Part shown: positions 8,394 through 17,492 of the stretch, piece after piece
How the letters are laid out: the number at the start of each line of letters is the position of its first letter
How positions within the stretch are numbered: the stretch's first letter is position 1
Origin: Aureimonas ureilytica
GTDB lineage: Bacteria; Pseudomonadota; Alphaproteobacteria; Rhizobiales; Rhizobiaceae
Assembly (NCBI RefSeq): GCF_001475935.1
Contig: NZ_LDQA01000029.1
Span: 1 to 64,000, forward strand
DNA length: 64,000 nucleotides
Direction of reading: 5' to 3'
Made by a program: the position numbers and the translations under genes
The notes under the pieces: generated by a model
What the model was told of the DNA's origin: nothing
The model's database searches: none
What the model saw: only the letters and a program-made list of their open reading frames with translations

Positions 8394-9683
8394 TCAAGGC
8401 CGGGGCGCATCCGTCTTGGGCGCGAGGTCCGCATCCGTCAGGGTCTTCAGGAAGGCCACGACATCGTCGATCTCGCTCTCGCTCAAGGCCGGCGCGCCGC
8501 CCGGCTTGCGGCCGAAGGGCGGCTCCTGGTTCACGTTGGCGCGCGCGGCCTCTGGCAGGTCGTCATAGGTTCGGGCGGTGCCGTCGGCCTTGTGCCCGTA
8601 CCAGCGGCCGGGGTCGGTGTCGCGCGTGGCATAGAAGGCCACCGCATCGCGCAGCGAATGGAACACGCCATTGTGGAAGAAGCTCGTGCGCAGGGCGACA
8701 TTGCGCAAGGAGGGCGTGCGGAACAGGCCGCAATAGTCGGTGTGATCCTTGAGATCGGTGCGATAAGGGCCGCAGAGGCCGAGGTCGAAATAGCGGGGAT
8801 CGCGATTGGCCGGGATCGCTTCGTTGCGCGGCGGCGCGATGGCGAGAAAACCGAAGTCGGAGAATTGCGGCGGCTCGCCGTCATTGGCGCGTTCGCTCAC
8901 ATGGCAGCTCGAACAATTGCCCTTGTCCTCCGCCTGAAACAGGGCGAGCCCGCGTTTTTCCTGGTCCGTGAGATCGCCCTTGCCGGCGAGATAGGCGTCG
9001 TAGCGGCTGGAATAGGGATAGAACTCGGCCGGGTTCTGCTCGAAGGCGGCCAGAGCCTTGCCGGCCGCGTGCAGCGCATTCTCGGGCCGCTCGAAGATAT
9101 CGCCCCCGAACAGGCGCTTCAGCTCGGGCGCATAGGGCGCGGCGGCGAGCGAGCGGGTGAGGCTCGCCGCATCCGCATTGGCCATTTCGAAGGGCGAGAG
9201 AAGCGGGATCGCCGATTGCGCCGCGCCGCCGTCCACGCGCCCGTCCCAGGTGAGGCCGCCGGTCGGGCCATTGTCGACGCTCTCGTCGGCCTCGTCGTCG
9301 GATTCGAAATAATGCTGGGTAAAGGGGGGAACGGCCTGCAGATAGCGCAGCGACGGCACGGCCCTCACGCCCGGCCGGTCCAGCGCCGGCCCGCCCATCA
9401 TCACGGGCTCGGCCGAAGCCGGGCCGAAAGCATGGGCCGGGTCGTGGCAGGTCGAGCAAGCTTCGCGGCCGGACGCCGACAGGGACGGGTCGAAGAACAT
9501 CTCTTGCCCGAGCGCCCGGAGCGCATCGGCCCGCGCAAAGGCCTGCACACGGCTCATCGGCGCGGCATCGGGGTGCGGCGGCCCGCCGGCCTGAACCAGC
9601 GCAGGCAGGAAGGGCGCGCCAAAGGCGGTGAGCGTCAGGCCCAGCAGGGCAGCAAGGTGCAGACGAAGGGGCTGCGGGGTCAT
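8394..9683 (-). CDS. Di-haem cytochrome c peroxidase family protein
   Basis: Secreted di-haem protein of the bacterial cytochrome c peroxidase/MauG superfamily. A Sec-type signal peptide covers about residues 1-32. Two haem c sites are present: CSTCH (Cys76, Cys79, His80) and CSSCH (Cys257, Cys260, His261). At 429 residues it is longer than classical CcpA. Segments such as RTPSLRNVALRTSFFHNGVF are typical of the C-terminal domain. Peroxide reduction in the periplasm is likely, but MauG-like oxidation of a protein partner cannot be excluded. Divergent from the phosphatase. Confidence 0.88.
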   Translation of the reverse strand: MTPQPLRLHLAALLGLTLTAFGAPFLPALVQAGGPPHPDAAPMSRVQAFARADALRALGQEMFFDPSLSASGREACSTCHDPAHAFGPASAEPVMMGGPALDRPGVRAVPSLRYLQAVPPFTQHYFESDDEADESVDNGPTGGLTWDGRVDGGAAQSAIPLLSPFEMANADAASLTRSLAAAPYAPELKRLFGGDIFERPENALHAAGKALAAFEQNPAEFYPYSSRYDAYLAGKGDLTDQEKRGLALFQAEDKGNCSSCHVSERANDGEPPQFSDFGFLAIAPPRNEAIPANRDPRYFDLGLCGPYRTDLKDHTDYCGLFRTPSLRNVALRTSFFHNGVFHSLRDAVAFYATRDTDPGRWYGHKADGTARTYDDLPEAARANVNQEPPFGRKPGGAPALSESEIDDVVAFLKTLTDADLAPKTDAPRP

Positions 9684-9862
9684 ATCGGCGACTCTTCACA
9701 TCGACAGGGCGAACCTCGCGCACCCAGCAGCACGCGGAGCGGCGGGCTTGGCCGCAGCGGATCGTCCAGACAACTCGCAGGCAACAGCGATTCGCCGCGC
9801 TTGGCGCTCGCTCCTATCGGCGCGGTTCGTGACATCTCGATGAATTCCAGCGCCGATTTAAT

Positions 9863-9880
9863 TTTCACGCGAATGTGAAA
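9863..9880. promoter_or_regulatory. Short palindrome beside the Pho box
   Basis: Perfect inverted repeat TTTCAC-N6-GTGAAA directly abutting the Pho box in the divergent cytochrome peroxidase/phosphatase intergenic region. It could be an operator for a second regulator or part of an extended PhoB array. Confidence 0.3.
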
Positions 9881-9898
9881 CTGTCACGAACCTGTCAG
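9881..9898 (+). promoter_or_regulatory. Pho box upstream of secreted phosphatase
   Basis: The sequence CTGTCACGAACCTGTCAG consists of two CTGTCA direct repeats at 11-base spacing, which is the consensus PhoB operator layout (CTGTCAT-A/T-rich-CTGTCAT). It lies about 96 bases before the ATG of a secreted phosphatase, so induction by phosphate starvation is likely. Confidence 0.8.
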
Positions 9899-9993
9899 AA
9901 CTCGGGCCTAGAGCGGCGGCGCGAACCCTCCCCCTGGAGGGCCGTGCCGTTCGCCGCCTTCCCTTGCGGCCGGCCTCTTTCGAAGGGCTCTTG

Positions 9994-11538
9994 ATGATGA
10001 AGCTTTCCCAGCTTTCTCGCCGTCTTCTGGCGGGCGCATCCGCCGCGCTCGTGCTCGCGCCGAGCATCGCATCCGCCGCGCCGGCGGGGCTCGACAAGAT
10101 CGACACCGTGGTCGTGATCTATGCCGAGAACCGCAGCTTCGATAATCTCTATGGCGCCTTCCCCGGCGCGGACGGTATCGCGCAGGCCTCCGCCGAATCC
10201 AAGCTCCAGCTCGATCGCGACGGCAAGCCGCTGTCCGAATTGCCGCCAGTCTGGGAAGGGCTGACGGCCAAGGGCGTGACCCCGGTCATCAACGAAACGC
10301 AGACCGAGCACCTGTCGAACGCGCCTTTCGCTTTGGACGATCCCAAGGGCTTCGACCTGTCGCTCGGCACCATCACACGCGATCTCTGGCACCGCTTCTA
10401 TCAGGAGCAGATGCAGATCGACGGTGGAAAGAACGACAAGTTCGCGGCATGGGCCGATTCCGGCGCGCTGGTCATGAGCCATTTCGACGGCTCGAACATG
10501 CCGATGTGGAAGGTCGCGCAGAAATACGTTCTGGCCGACCACTTCTTCCAGGCGGGCTTCGGCGGCTCGTTCTTCAACCATTTCCAGCTCGCCTGCGCCT
10601 GCGCGCCGGTTTATCCCGACGCCGACAAGAGCCCGGCCAAGGATCTGATCGCGGCGGTGGATGGCGACGGCAAGACGCTGACGCTCGCGGCCAACTCCCC
10701 GGCTTCGGCGCTGGAGGGCATGCCGAAATTCGAGAAGGACGGCAATCTGACGCCGGACTTCTACGCCGTGAACACGATGCAGCCGCCCTATCAGCCGAGC
10801 GCCAACGCGCCGGCCGAGGGCGGCGACAAGGCCTATGCGGATCCGGCCAAGCCCACGACCCTGCCGCCGCAGCATGAGGCGACGATCGGCGATCTCCTGT
10901 CGCAGAAGGGGATCGGCTGGGCCTGGTATGCCGGCGCCTGGCAGGACACGCTGGACGGCAAGAACGCCCGGCCCGTGCCGAACTTCCAGTTTCACCACCA
11001 GCCCTTCAACTATTTCGCGGCCTATGCGCCGGGCACGCCCGCGCGCGCCGAGCATCTGAAGGACGGCGGAATGGCCGGGGCGAAGTTCATCGCCGATATC
11101 GACGCCGGCCATCTGCCCGCCGTCTCCTTCTACAAGCCGCAGGGCAATCTGAACGAGCACAATGGCTATACGGACGTGGCGAGCGGCGACGAGCACATCG
11201 CCGACGTGATCGCCCATCTCGAAAAGAGCCCGCAATGGGGGCACATGCTCGTCGTCGTCACCTATGACGAGAACGGCGGCTTGTGGGATCATGTCGCCCC
11301 GCCCAAGGCCGACCGCTGGGGCCCGGGCAACCGCATCCCCGCCATCATCGTCTCGCCCTTCGCGCGCAAGGGCACGGTGGACCACACGCAGTACGACACG
11401 ACCTCGATCCTGCGCTTCATCACCGAGCGCTACGACCTGCCGGTTCTTCCCGGTCTCGCGCTGCGCGACAAGGCGCTGGCGGAGAACCACGAGAAGCCCA
11501 TGGGCGATCTGACGGCGGCGCTCGACCTGTCGAAGTGA
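9994..11538 (+). CDS. Secreted phosphoesterase (AcpA/phospholipase C-like phosphatase)
   Basis: A 514-residue exported hydrolase of the phosphoesterase family that includes AcpA acid phosphatase and bacterial phospholipase C. Signal peptide with cleavage near ASA-A (about residue 28). The catalytic metal site is visible in VVVIYAENRSFDNLYG near the N-terminus and VVTYDENGGLWDHVAPP in the C-terminal third. The start at 9994 is favoured by AAGGG eight bases upstream; earlier in-frame starts lack a site. The Pho box upstream points to phosphate scavenging from phosphomonoesters or phospholipids in the periplasm or outside. Confidence 0.88.
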   Translation: MMKLSQLSRRLLAGASAALVLAPSIASAAPAGLDKIDTVVVIYAENRSFDNLYGAFPGADGIAQASAESKLQLDRDGKPLSELPPVWEGLTAKGVTPVINETQTEHLSNAPFALDDPKGFDLSLGTITRDLWHRFYQEQMQIDGGKNDKFAAWADSGALVMSHFDGSNMPMWKVAQKYVLADHFFQAGFGGSFFNHFQLACACAPVYPDADKSPAKDLIAAVDGDGKTLTLAANSPASALEGMPKFEKDGNLTPDFYAVNTMQPPYQPSANAPAEGGDKAYADPAKPTTLPPQHEATIGDLLSQKGIGWAWYAGAWQDTLDGKNARPVPNFQFHHQPFNYFAAYAPGTPARAEHLKDGGMAGAKFIADIDAGHLPAVSFYKPQGNLNEHNGYTDVASGDEHIADVIAHLEKSPQWGHMLVVVTYDENGGLWDHVAPPKADRWGPGNRIPAIIVSPFARKGTVDHTQYDTTSILRFITERYDLPVLPGLALRDKALAENHEKPMGDLTAALDLSK

Positions 11539-11576
11539 GCGGGGAGGCCTCCAGGCCTCTTCCTTGTGAAACGCGA

Positions 11577-11612
11577 AACGGCCCGGATGGCGCGCTCGCC
11601 GTCCGGGCCGTT
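11577..11612. terminator. Bidirectional terminator between phosphatase and upp
   Basis: Perfect 11-base inverted repeat (AACGGCCCGGA / TCCGGGCCGTT) with a 14-base loop, located between the convergent phosphatase and upp genes. Flanking T-rich stretches on both strands are short but present. Confidence 0.75.
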
Positions 11613-11650
11613 CTCATCCATCGCTCCGCGCTTTCATTGCGCGGCGCGGC

Positions 11651-12280
11651 TTATTTCGTGCCGTACATGCGGTCGCCCGCGTCGCCCAGACCCGGCATGA
11701 TATAGCCTTTCTCGTTCAGCCCCTCGTCGATCGAGGCGGTGAAGACGGGAATGTCGGGATGGGCGGCGCGGAAGCGCTGGATGCCTTCGGGCGCGGCGAG
11801 AAGGCACAGGAAGCGGATGTTCTTGGCACCGCGCTCCTTCAGCTTCTCCATGGCGGCGGTGGCGGAATTGGCCGTCGCCAGCATCGGGTCCACCACGATG
11901 ATCAGGCGGTTGGCAAGGTCTTCGGGCGCCTTGAAGTAATATTCCACGGGCTGGAGCGTATCGTGGTCGCGGTACATGCCGATATGGGCGACGCGCGCGG
12001 CCGGCACGAGATCCAGCATCCCTTCCAAGAGCCCGTTGCCGGCGCGCAGGATGGAAGCGAAGACGAGCTTCTTGCCTTCCAGGATCGGCGCGTCCATCTC
12101 GCGCATCGGCGTTTCGATGCGGGTCGTGGTCAGGTCGAGATCGCGCGTCACCTCGTAGCACAGAAGCGTCGAAATTTCCCGCAGGAGCCGGCGGAAGCTC
12201 GCCGTCGAGGTCTCCTTTTTGCGCATCAGGGTGAGCTTGTGCTGCACGAGCGGATGGTCGATGACGGTGACGCCGTCCAT
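11651..12280 (-). CDS. upp: Uracil phosphoribosyltransferase
   Basis: Converts uracil and PRPP to UMP, recycling the base released by uridine/deoxyuridine phosphorolysis. 209 residues, the normal length. The PRPP loop is [12 protein letters not shown]; the uracil-binding C-terminus has [23 protein letters not shown] precedes the ATG. It is the distal gene of the minus-strand arm deoB-add-upp, separated from add by about 38 bases. Confidence 0.95.
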   Translation of the reverse strand: MDGVTVIDHPLVQHKLTLMRKKETSTASFRRLLREISTLLCYEVTRDLDLTTTRIETPMREMDAPILEGKKLVFASILRAGNGLLEGMLDLVPAARVAHIGMYRDHDTLQPVEYYFKAPEDLANRLIIVVDPMLATANSATAAMEKLKERGAKNIRFLCLLAAPEGIQRFRAAHPDIPVFTASIDEGLNEKGYIMPGLGDAGDRMYGTK

Positions 12281-12318
12281 GCGGGAACCTCTTCTGGTCG
12301 TTCGTTCGTATGACAGGT

Positions 12319-13335
12319 CTATTGCGTTGCGGCCGGCGCGCCAAGCAGGAGCGCGCGCATGGTCAACAGGGACAGGAGGCGCTGGCGCGTCGCCGCGTCC
12401 ATGAAACCCGCCTCGATGGCGTTGCGCGTCAGCGCCAGCCGTTCGGACGGACCGAAGCCCGCCGCTGCGGCAAAGGCATATTCGCGGGCGAGATCGGTGC
12501 CGAAAAAGGGCGGATCGTCGGAATTCACGGTCAGCCGCAGCCCGGCCTCGCGCAGGCGCTTCAGCGGATGGGCCGCCGCGTCGGGATAGACGCCGAGCGA
12601 GAGGTTGGAGCCGGGGCAGACCTCCAGCGTGATCGCCTCCTCGCGCAGGCGTTTCAGGAGGTCCGCGTCCTCGATCGACCGCACGCCATGTCCGATCCGC
12701 GTGACCTTCAGCTCATCCAGCGTCTCGCTGATGCCATCGGCCCCCGCGAACTCGCCGGCATGGGCGGTGAGGCCGAGCCCCGCCTCGGCGGCGATGCGAA
12801 AGGCGCGGGCAAAGTCGCGCGGGCGGTGAAGCCGCTCATCGCCGGCCATGCCGAAGCCCGTGACGCCCGACGCGCCGGCGGCAAATCGCGCGGCTTCCTC
12901 CACCGCCTCGGGGCCGAGATGGCGCACGCCGACCACGAGAAAACGGCAGACGATGCCGCTCGCCTGTTCCGCGTCCTTCGCCCCTTGCGAGAGGGCGTTG
13001 AGATAGGTCTCAGGCGACAGGCCGCTCGCCCGCGCATGGTCGGGTGAAATCGTCAGCTCGCTATAGATCGCGCCGTCGGCGGCGATGCGCGTCAGATAAT
13101 CATAGGCGAGGCGGCGATAATCCTCCGGCCGACGCAGAAGCGCCGCCGCCCGGTCATAGGCCGCGAGAAAGCCGGAAAAACCCTCCCAGCGATAGGTCTC
13201 GCCTTCCGCAAAGCTGCCGAGATCCACGCCCTCGCGCCGCGCCAGTTCGCGCGCGAAGGCGGGCTCCAGCGTGCCCTCGACATGGGCGTGCAATTCGGCC
13301 AGCGGAAAACGGGCGTCGGTGGAGGAGGCGATCAC
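12319..13335 (-). CDS. add: Adenosine deaminase
   Basis: Zinc-dependent deamination of adenosine to inosine, delivering inosine to the purine nucleoside phosphorylase encoded in the plus-strand arm. 338 residues. Zinc ligands His16 and His18 in LHAHVEGT, the catalytic TAHAGE segment in the middle, GHGVRSIED, and the C-terminal SDDPPFFGT with the catalytic aspartates. Its start overlaps the deoB stop by ATGA, so translation is coupled. Confidence 0.94.
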   Translation of the reverse strand: MIASSTDARFPLAELHAHVEGTLEPAFARELARREGVDLGSFAEGETYRWEGFSGFLAAYDRAAALLRRPEDYRRLAYDYLTRIAADGAIYSELTISPDHARASGLSPETYLNALSQGAKDAEQASGIVCRFLVVGVRHLGPEAVEEAARFAAGASGVTGFGMAGDERLHRPRDFARAFRIAAEAGLGLTAHAGEFAGADGISETLDELKVTRIGHGVRSIEDADLLKRLREEAITLEVCPGSNLSLGVYPDAAAHPLKRLREAGLRLTVNSDDPPFFGTDLAREYAFAAAAGFGPSERLALTRNAIEAGFMDAATRQRLLSLLTMRALLLGAPAATQ

Positions 13336-14528
13336 AGGAAGCTCCTTCCATGCGCGCCGGCCGGCAGGCCGAGATGGGCGGCGACGCTTTCGCCGATATC
13401 GGCAAAGCTCGGTCGAAGGCCGATGGCGCGGGGTTCCATGCCTGGCCCGAAGCCGAGAATCGGCACATGCTCGCGCGTGTGGTCGGTGCCGGGATAGGTC
13501 GGGTCGCAGCCGTGGTCGGCGGTGAGGATCGCGAGATCGCCCGGCCGCAGCAGGGCTTCGAGTTCCGGCAGGCGCGCGTCGAACTCTTCGAGGGCTTTCG
13601 CATAGCCCGGCACGTCGCGTCGATGGCCGTAGATCATGTCGAAATCCACGAAATTGGCGAAGACGAGATCACCGTCCCCCGCGTCGTGAACCGCGCCGAG
13701 CATGGCGTCGAACAGCGCCATGTTGCCGTCGCCCTTGCGCACCTCGCTGATGCCCTGATGGGCGAAGATGTCGCCGATCTTGCCGATGCCGATGACGCGG
13801 CGGCCGGCGGCCACGGCACGGTCGAGCACGGTGGCTTCCGGGGGCGGTACGGAATAATCGCGCCGGTTGGCGGTGCGGCGGAAGCTGTCCGCTGTTTCTC
13901 CGGTGAAGGGCCTGGCGATGACGCGGCCGATATTGAGCGGATCGACATGGCGTCGGGCCGCGATGCAAAGCTCGTACAGACGGTCGAGGCCGAAATGGGT
14001 CTCGTGCGCGGCGATCTGCAACACGCTGTCGCTGGATGTGTAGAAGATCGGCTTGCCCGAGCGGAGGCTCTCCTCGCCGAAGCGCTCGATGATCTCCGTG
14101 CCCGAAGCATGGCAATCGCCCAGAATGCCGGGAATGCCCGTATCGTCCTGGATTGCCGCGATCAGCTCGGGCGGGAAGCAGGGGATCGTGCGCGGGAAAT
14201 AGCCCCAGTCGAACAGGACAGGGACGCCCGCGATCTCCCAGTGGCCCGATGGCGTGTCCTTGCCCCGGCTGATCTCGGCCGCCGAACCCCAGAGCCCGGC
14301 GGGCTCGCCGCCATGCCCGCGACCACCGGCCGCATGGAAAAGCCCGAGCCGCTCCATGTTGGGCAGGCGCAGCGGCCCGGTGCGCTGGCCCGTTCGATCG
14401 GCCTCCCCGCGCTCGGCGGCTTCCCGGATATGACTGAACGTATCGGCGCCCTCGTCACCGAAGGCGCTCGCGTCGCCGGCTTGGCCGATGCCGAAGGAAT
14501 CCAGAACGATCAGAACGGCGCGGGTCAT
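13332..14528 (-). CDS. deoB: Phosphopentomutase
   Basis: Interconverts (deoxy)ribose-1-phosphate and -5-phosphate, linking the phosphorylases to deoC and central metabolism. 398 residues, alkaline phosphatase-like fold with two manganese ions: first ligand in [11 protein letters not shown] (Asp10), others in the C-terminal [22 protein letters not shown] segment. Length and N-terminal motif are standard. First gene of the deoB-add-upp unit, preceded by about 110 bases after the pilus gene on the same strand. Confidence 0.95.
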   Translation of the reverse strand: MTRAVLIVLDSFGIGQAGDASAFGDEGADTFSHIREAAERGEADRTGQRTGPLRLPNMERLGLFHAAGGRGHGGEPAGLWGSAAEISRGKDTPSGHWEIAGVPVLFDWGYFPRTIPCFPPELIAAIQDDTGIPGILGDCHASGTEIIERFGEESLRSGKPIFYTSSDSVLQIAAHETHFGLDRLYELCIAARRHVDPLNIGRVIARPFTGETADSFRRTANRRDYSVPPPEATVLDRAVAAGRRVIGIGKIGDIFAHQGISEVRKGDGNMALFDAMLGAVHDAGDGDLVFANFVDFDMIYGHRRDVPGYAKALEEFDARLPELEALLRPGDLAILTADHGCDPTYPGTDHTREHVPILGFGPGMEPRAIGLRPSFADIGESVAAHLGLPAGAHGRSFL

Positions 14529-14635
14529 GAACCAAGTCTCCTTGCCCGTCTTGTGCCATGGCGCGGCCGGCGACGAAAGACGAAGGGAAGGGGCGCATCG
14601 CAGACCTCTCCTGTCTTAGCGTTTGCAGGCGATCC

Positions 14636-15199
14636 TCAGGAGCAGTCCGAGCACTGGATGCCGGCGTTGCCGCTCGTGTTGCGCGGTGCGAAATAGGCGG
14701 ATTTGCTCATCTCGATCCCATGCGTGAAGCCGAAACCGCCGAGCGGCGTGTAAAGATAGCTGGCTTCCACCACAACGAAGCTGCGCGACGGCTGGTTGGC
14801 GAGCGAGTCCGGCAGGATAAACTCCGTGCCCTTGCGCCGCGCCACCGCGCCGTTGACCGCGCTCGACCAATCCACCACCGCCTTGCCCTTGGCGTCGATC
14901 AGGATCGAACTCAAGACGATCTTGACCTTCGCGGCGTCCAGCGGCTGCATCAGCGCGCGGGCGATGTCGAGTTCGGCCGTGAGGTCCGCCTTGGTGGTGG
15001 CGGAATCCTGCGCGATGAGATCGGCCGTCGCGTTGGCGGTAGACTGGAGCTTGCGATGGGCGGTGATCGCCAGCGCCACATCCGACGCGCCAATATAAAG
15101 GAGCAACATCACCGGGACGATCACGGCGAACTCGACCGCCGCGATGCCCTGCCTGTTGCGATGAAACCGGGCCAAAAGGTCTATTGCCGTACCGCCCAT
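14636..15199 (-). CDS. TadE/TadG-like minor pilin protein
   Basis: Pseudopilin of the Flp/Tad pilus system, 187 residues. The N-terminus has a short basic leader followed by GIAAVEFAVIVPVMLLLYIGASDVALA, the TadE-like processing region and single hydrophobic helix with the conserved glutamate. The rest is periplasmic, ending with a paired-cysteine C-terminus (CSDCS). The ATG at 15199 overlaps the tadE stop (TGATG); a TTG one codon earlier is less likely. Encoded opposite to the main cpa operon but adjoining it. Confidence 0.82.
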   Translation of the reverse strand: MGGTAIDLLARFHRNRQGIAAVEFAVIVPVMLLLYIGASDVALAITAHRKLQSTANATADLIAQDSATTKADLTAELDIARALMQPLDAAKVKIVLSSILIDAKGKAVVDWSSAVNGAVARRKGTEFILPDSLANQPSRSFVVVEASYLYTPLGGFGFTHGIEMSKSAYFAPRNTSGNAGIQCSDCS

Positions 15200-15735
15200 C
15201 AATAGGGCTCCGTGCGAAAGGCGGAGACGCTGGCGAGCATCACCGTGCGATCGGCGTCGGATAGAAGATTTAAGACGTCACTCACGGGCGTCCACGGATA
15301 ATACACGCGCAGGGCCATGATCGTCTTGGCCGAACCTTGCTGAGTCTGCGTGCCATTCCGTTCGCTTTCGGCCGGTTGCGAGAGGTCCACATCCTTGAAC
15401 GACGAGTAAGTTCGGAGGTCGATCGTCAATTTGTCGCACGACAAAAAGACCTCGACCCGTTCGCAGATGATCTTGCGGAAGGTTTCCGGTTTCAGGTCGT
15501 CGGCGTCGAGTTGCCCCGTTCGAACCAGTCGGGACACCTGATCGACCCCGCCGTCCAGTGTCAGTTGCGACATGAACAGGAGGCCCGTTTCCACCGTTGC
15601 GAAGACCACGAACAGGAACGGAATCACCAGAAGCGCAAACTCGATGGCGGTTGCGCCCGAATTGTCCCGAGAAGGACGCCGTACCCAGACACCTCGGCGG
15701 CTTCGGGCTCTTTCGCCGGGCAGCCTGGCTTTCAT
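15199..15735 (-). CDS. tadE: TadE-like minor pilin protein
   Basis: 178 residues. After a basic N-terminal stretch comes the class signature NSGATAIEFALLVIPFLFVV, with prepilin-type cleavage after the glycine and the conserved Glu at +5, then a single membrane helix and a periplasmic domain. GGGAG lies about six bases before the ATG. It is translationally coupled to the second TadE-like protein. Substrate of the CpaA prepilin peptidase encoded 1.1 kb away. Confidence 0.85.
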   Translation of the reverse strand: MKARLPGERARSRRGVWVRRPSRDNSGATAIEFALLVIPFLFVVFATVETGLLFMSQLTLDGGVDQVSRLVRTGQLDADDLKPETFRKIICERVEVFLSCDKLTIDLRTYSSFKDVDLSQPAESERNGTQTQQGSAKTIMALRVYYPWTPVSDVLNLLSDADRTVMLASVSAFRTEPY

Positions 15736-15811
15736 CCTCGTCTCCCTTCACGCCGCATGGCGCGGGGGTATAGGGGTGATAGAAGGTTTGAGAAGCCGTT
15801 AACTCGGGTGA

Positions 15812-16273
15812 TCACTGGCCGGTGGTGATCATGCCCTCGTGACTCTTGAACTGGGCGAGCGCGCGGCTGAAATTGTCGTCCTCGTCGCCCACCGTCACTT
15901 TCGGCTCGCAGCGCGGCGAGCAGGAGAAGGTGGAGCGGGCCGCCTGCCGGTAGATGCGCACGGAACGGTCTTCCCGGCTCGTGACGGTGACATCATCGTC
16001 CAGCACCACGTCGCCCGCAGGGCCGAGCACCACGACATTCGTCACGCCATAGGAGCGGCCCGTCAGCACCAGCGTTTCGGAATCATGCACCGTCACGTCC
16101 ACGATGGACGGATTGCCGATGATGATCGTGCCGGCCGCGCGCGGGATTTTCAGGATGCGCGCGTGGTCCACCGCGACGTCGAGGCCGCCCACGCTTTCGG
16201 CCATGGCGGCAGGCGCGCTCGCAGCCAGGACGGCGAGGGTCAGGACGATCGACAAGGGGGCGGACCGGCGCAT
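15812..16273 (-). CDS. Pilus assembly protein with secretin N-terminal domain (CpaC-N-like)
   Basis: 153-residue exported protein with a signal peptide (about 1-26, ending AMA) and a domain resembling the N-terminal domain of CpaC/RhcC secretins: LKIPRAAGTIIIGNPSIVDV and TGRSYGVTNVVVL parallel residues of the full CpaC in this window. It lacks the secretin barrel. A later segment contains FSCSPRCEP, a potential disulphide. The ATG at 16273 gives a proper signal peptide; a GTG two codons earlier has a better-spaced GGAG and is an alternative. Perhaps a periplasmic accessory of the pilus channel. Confidence 0.8.
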   Translation of the reverse strand: MRRSAPLSIVLTLAVLAASAPAAMAESVGGLDVAVDHARILKIPRAAGTIIIGNPSIVDVTVHDSETLVLTGRSYGVTNVVVLGPAGDVVLDDDVTVTSREDRSVRIYRQAARSTFSCSPRCEPKVTVGDEDDNFSRALAQFKSHEGMITTGQ

Positions 16274-16424
16274 GAACACGCGAACTCCATCAGGCTCGGG
16301 CCATGATCGCCCTTGCGCCCGATCATGTGGCGGCAAGGTTAAGAACAGGTTTCGGTTCGATTCCTCCCTTGTTTACCACTTCGTGATCGGCCGGCATTTT
16401 TAGTGATCGTTAAGTACGCTCCTT

Positions 16425-16455
16425 AACCTAAGGGAAATCCTGAGGGGCTTAGGTT
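16425..16455. promoter_or_regulatory. Inverted repeat in the pilin upstream region
   Basis: AACCTAAG-N15-CTTAGGTT about 75-105 bases before the flp pilin start, in an unusually A/T-rich island of this GC-rich window that also has TTAA motifs on either side. It may be a regulator site or a leader hairpin for the abundant pilin transcript. Confidence 0.35.
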
Positions 16456-16529
16456 GGGCTTAACCGAACGACGAGGCTGGGCCGGGTCGTCGGGATGAGA
16501 CCATAACCGCTCCTCAGGGGACCTCATTC

Positions 16530-16706
16530 ATGATGAAGCTTTTCGCTCGCTTCCAGAAGAACGAATCCGGCGCCACGGCCATCGAGTACGGCCTTCTGGC
16601 GGCGCTGATCGGCGTGGGCATCATTGCCGGCGCGTCGACTCTGGGCAACAATTTGAACACCAAGTTCAGCAACATCGGCACGAAGATCGGCACGACCGTT
16701 CCCTGA
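16530..16706 (+). CDS. flp: Flp/Fap-type major pilin
   Basis: 58-residue prepilin. Sequence starts MMKLFARFQKNESG, then the processing signature ATAIEYGLLAALIGVGI, with cleavage by CpaA expected after Gly14 and the diagnostic Glu-Tyr pair at +5/+6. A single hydrophobic helix followed by a short polar tail is all that remains, as in other Flp pilins. It stands 168 bases ahead of cpaA and has a long A/T-rich leader. It is the structural subunit that the rest of the locus secretes and assembles. Confidence 0.93.
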   Translation: MMKLFARFQKNESGATAIEYGLLAALIGVGIIAGASTLGNNLNTKFSNIGTKIGTTVP

Positions 16707-16874
16707 TCTGAGTCAGGCTGACGAACTCGGACTTTGAGCTGCGCCGGACGGGCTTGGTTGCCCGCCCGGCGCGCTGCTGCGTGATGTGTTAACATTTCGC
16801 GGCAAGCATGTTGCTTCCCTGGTTGGGATAGCATCCTTCTGACATCGAATGCACCGGCCCATGCGGGAGGCGAC

Positions 16875-17381
16875 ATGCTCGCGACGATCTGCTGCCTGAT
16901 CTTTGCCGGCGCGCTGCTGCTGGCCGTCCTCACCGATCTCGCCAGCATGACGATTCCGAACCGCCTCGTGGGCGCGGTCGCACTCTCCTTTTTCGTTTAC
17001 GCTCTGAGCGCAGGTTGGCCTTGGGCTTCCGTCGGCTGGCATCTGGCGACGGGGGCCGCGATCCTGTGTCTGACCTTCGCCGCCTTCGCTTGCGGGTGGA
17101 TGGGGGGAGGGGATGCGAAGCTGATCGCGGCGAGCGCCCTTTGGTTCGGCCCGTCCGCCGCGTTCTGGGACTATCTGTTTCTGGCCAGCCTGTTCGGCGG
17201 CGTTTTGACGTTGGCGATCCTGATGCTGCGCGCGTGTCTGCGTCCCACCACCGGCAACGCCTCGATCGACCGGCTTCTCGATGCCGGTTCGGGCGTCCCT
17301 TATGGCGTGGCGTTGGGGCCTGCCGGCCTTCTCGTGCTTGCGCGCTTTCCCGAGATGCAATCTCTTCTGGCGCTGATGTGA
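16875..17381 (+). CDS. cpaA: Prepilin peptidase CpaA (type IV leader peptidase family)
   Basis: 168-residue membrane aspartic protease that cleaves the leaders of Flp pilin and TadE-like proteins. Catalytic aspartates appear in TDLASMTIPN (Asp21) and MGGGDAKL (Asp80), the hallmark pair of the A24 family. About six hydrophobic helices, no N-methyltransferase domain, which is typical for CpaA. First gene after the pilin. Confidence 0.92.
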   Translation: MLATICCLIFAGALLLAVLTDLASMTIPNRLVGAVALSFFVYALSAGWPWASVGWHLATGAAILCLTFAAFACGWMGGGDAKLIAASALWFGPSAAFWDYLFLASLFGGVLTLAILMLRACLRPTTGNASIDRLLDAGSGVPYGVALGPAGLLVLARFPEMQSLLALM

Positions 17382-17412
17382 CGTCGCGAAAGCCGGCGGT
17401 GTTTCCGGCTTG

Positions 17413-17427
17413 TTAACCATGTCTTGA
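17413..17427. promoter_or_regulatory. Candidate CtrA-type box before cpaB
   Basis: TTAACCATGTCTTGA has the layout TTAA-N7-TTGA, one mismatch from the CtrA consensus TTAA-N7-TTAA, and includes the preferred TTAACCAT half. It lies 66 bases upstream of the cpaB start. CtrA controls pili in Caulobacter, which makes the site plausible but unproven here. Confidence 0.35.
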
Positions 17428-17492
17428 GAGTTTTCCGTCGATAAAGGCTTAACGAGCGGACATCCGGCTCGGAGCACGATCGGGGGAACGCA

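Noticed and set aside
8085-9878. 597-codon plus-strand frame opposite the cytochrome peroxidase
   Set aside because: The minus frame has two CXXCH sites and a signal peptide; this one has no domain.
16530-16706. Possibility that the 58-residue frame is noise because of its size
   Set aside because: It is a textbook Flp prepilin with the AIEYGL motif at the head of the pilus operon, so it was kept as a gene.
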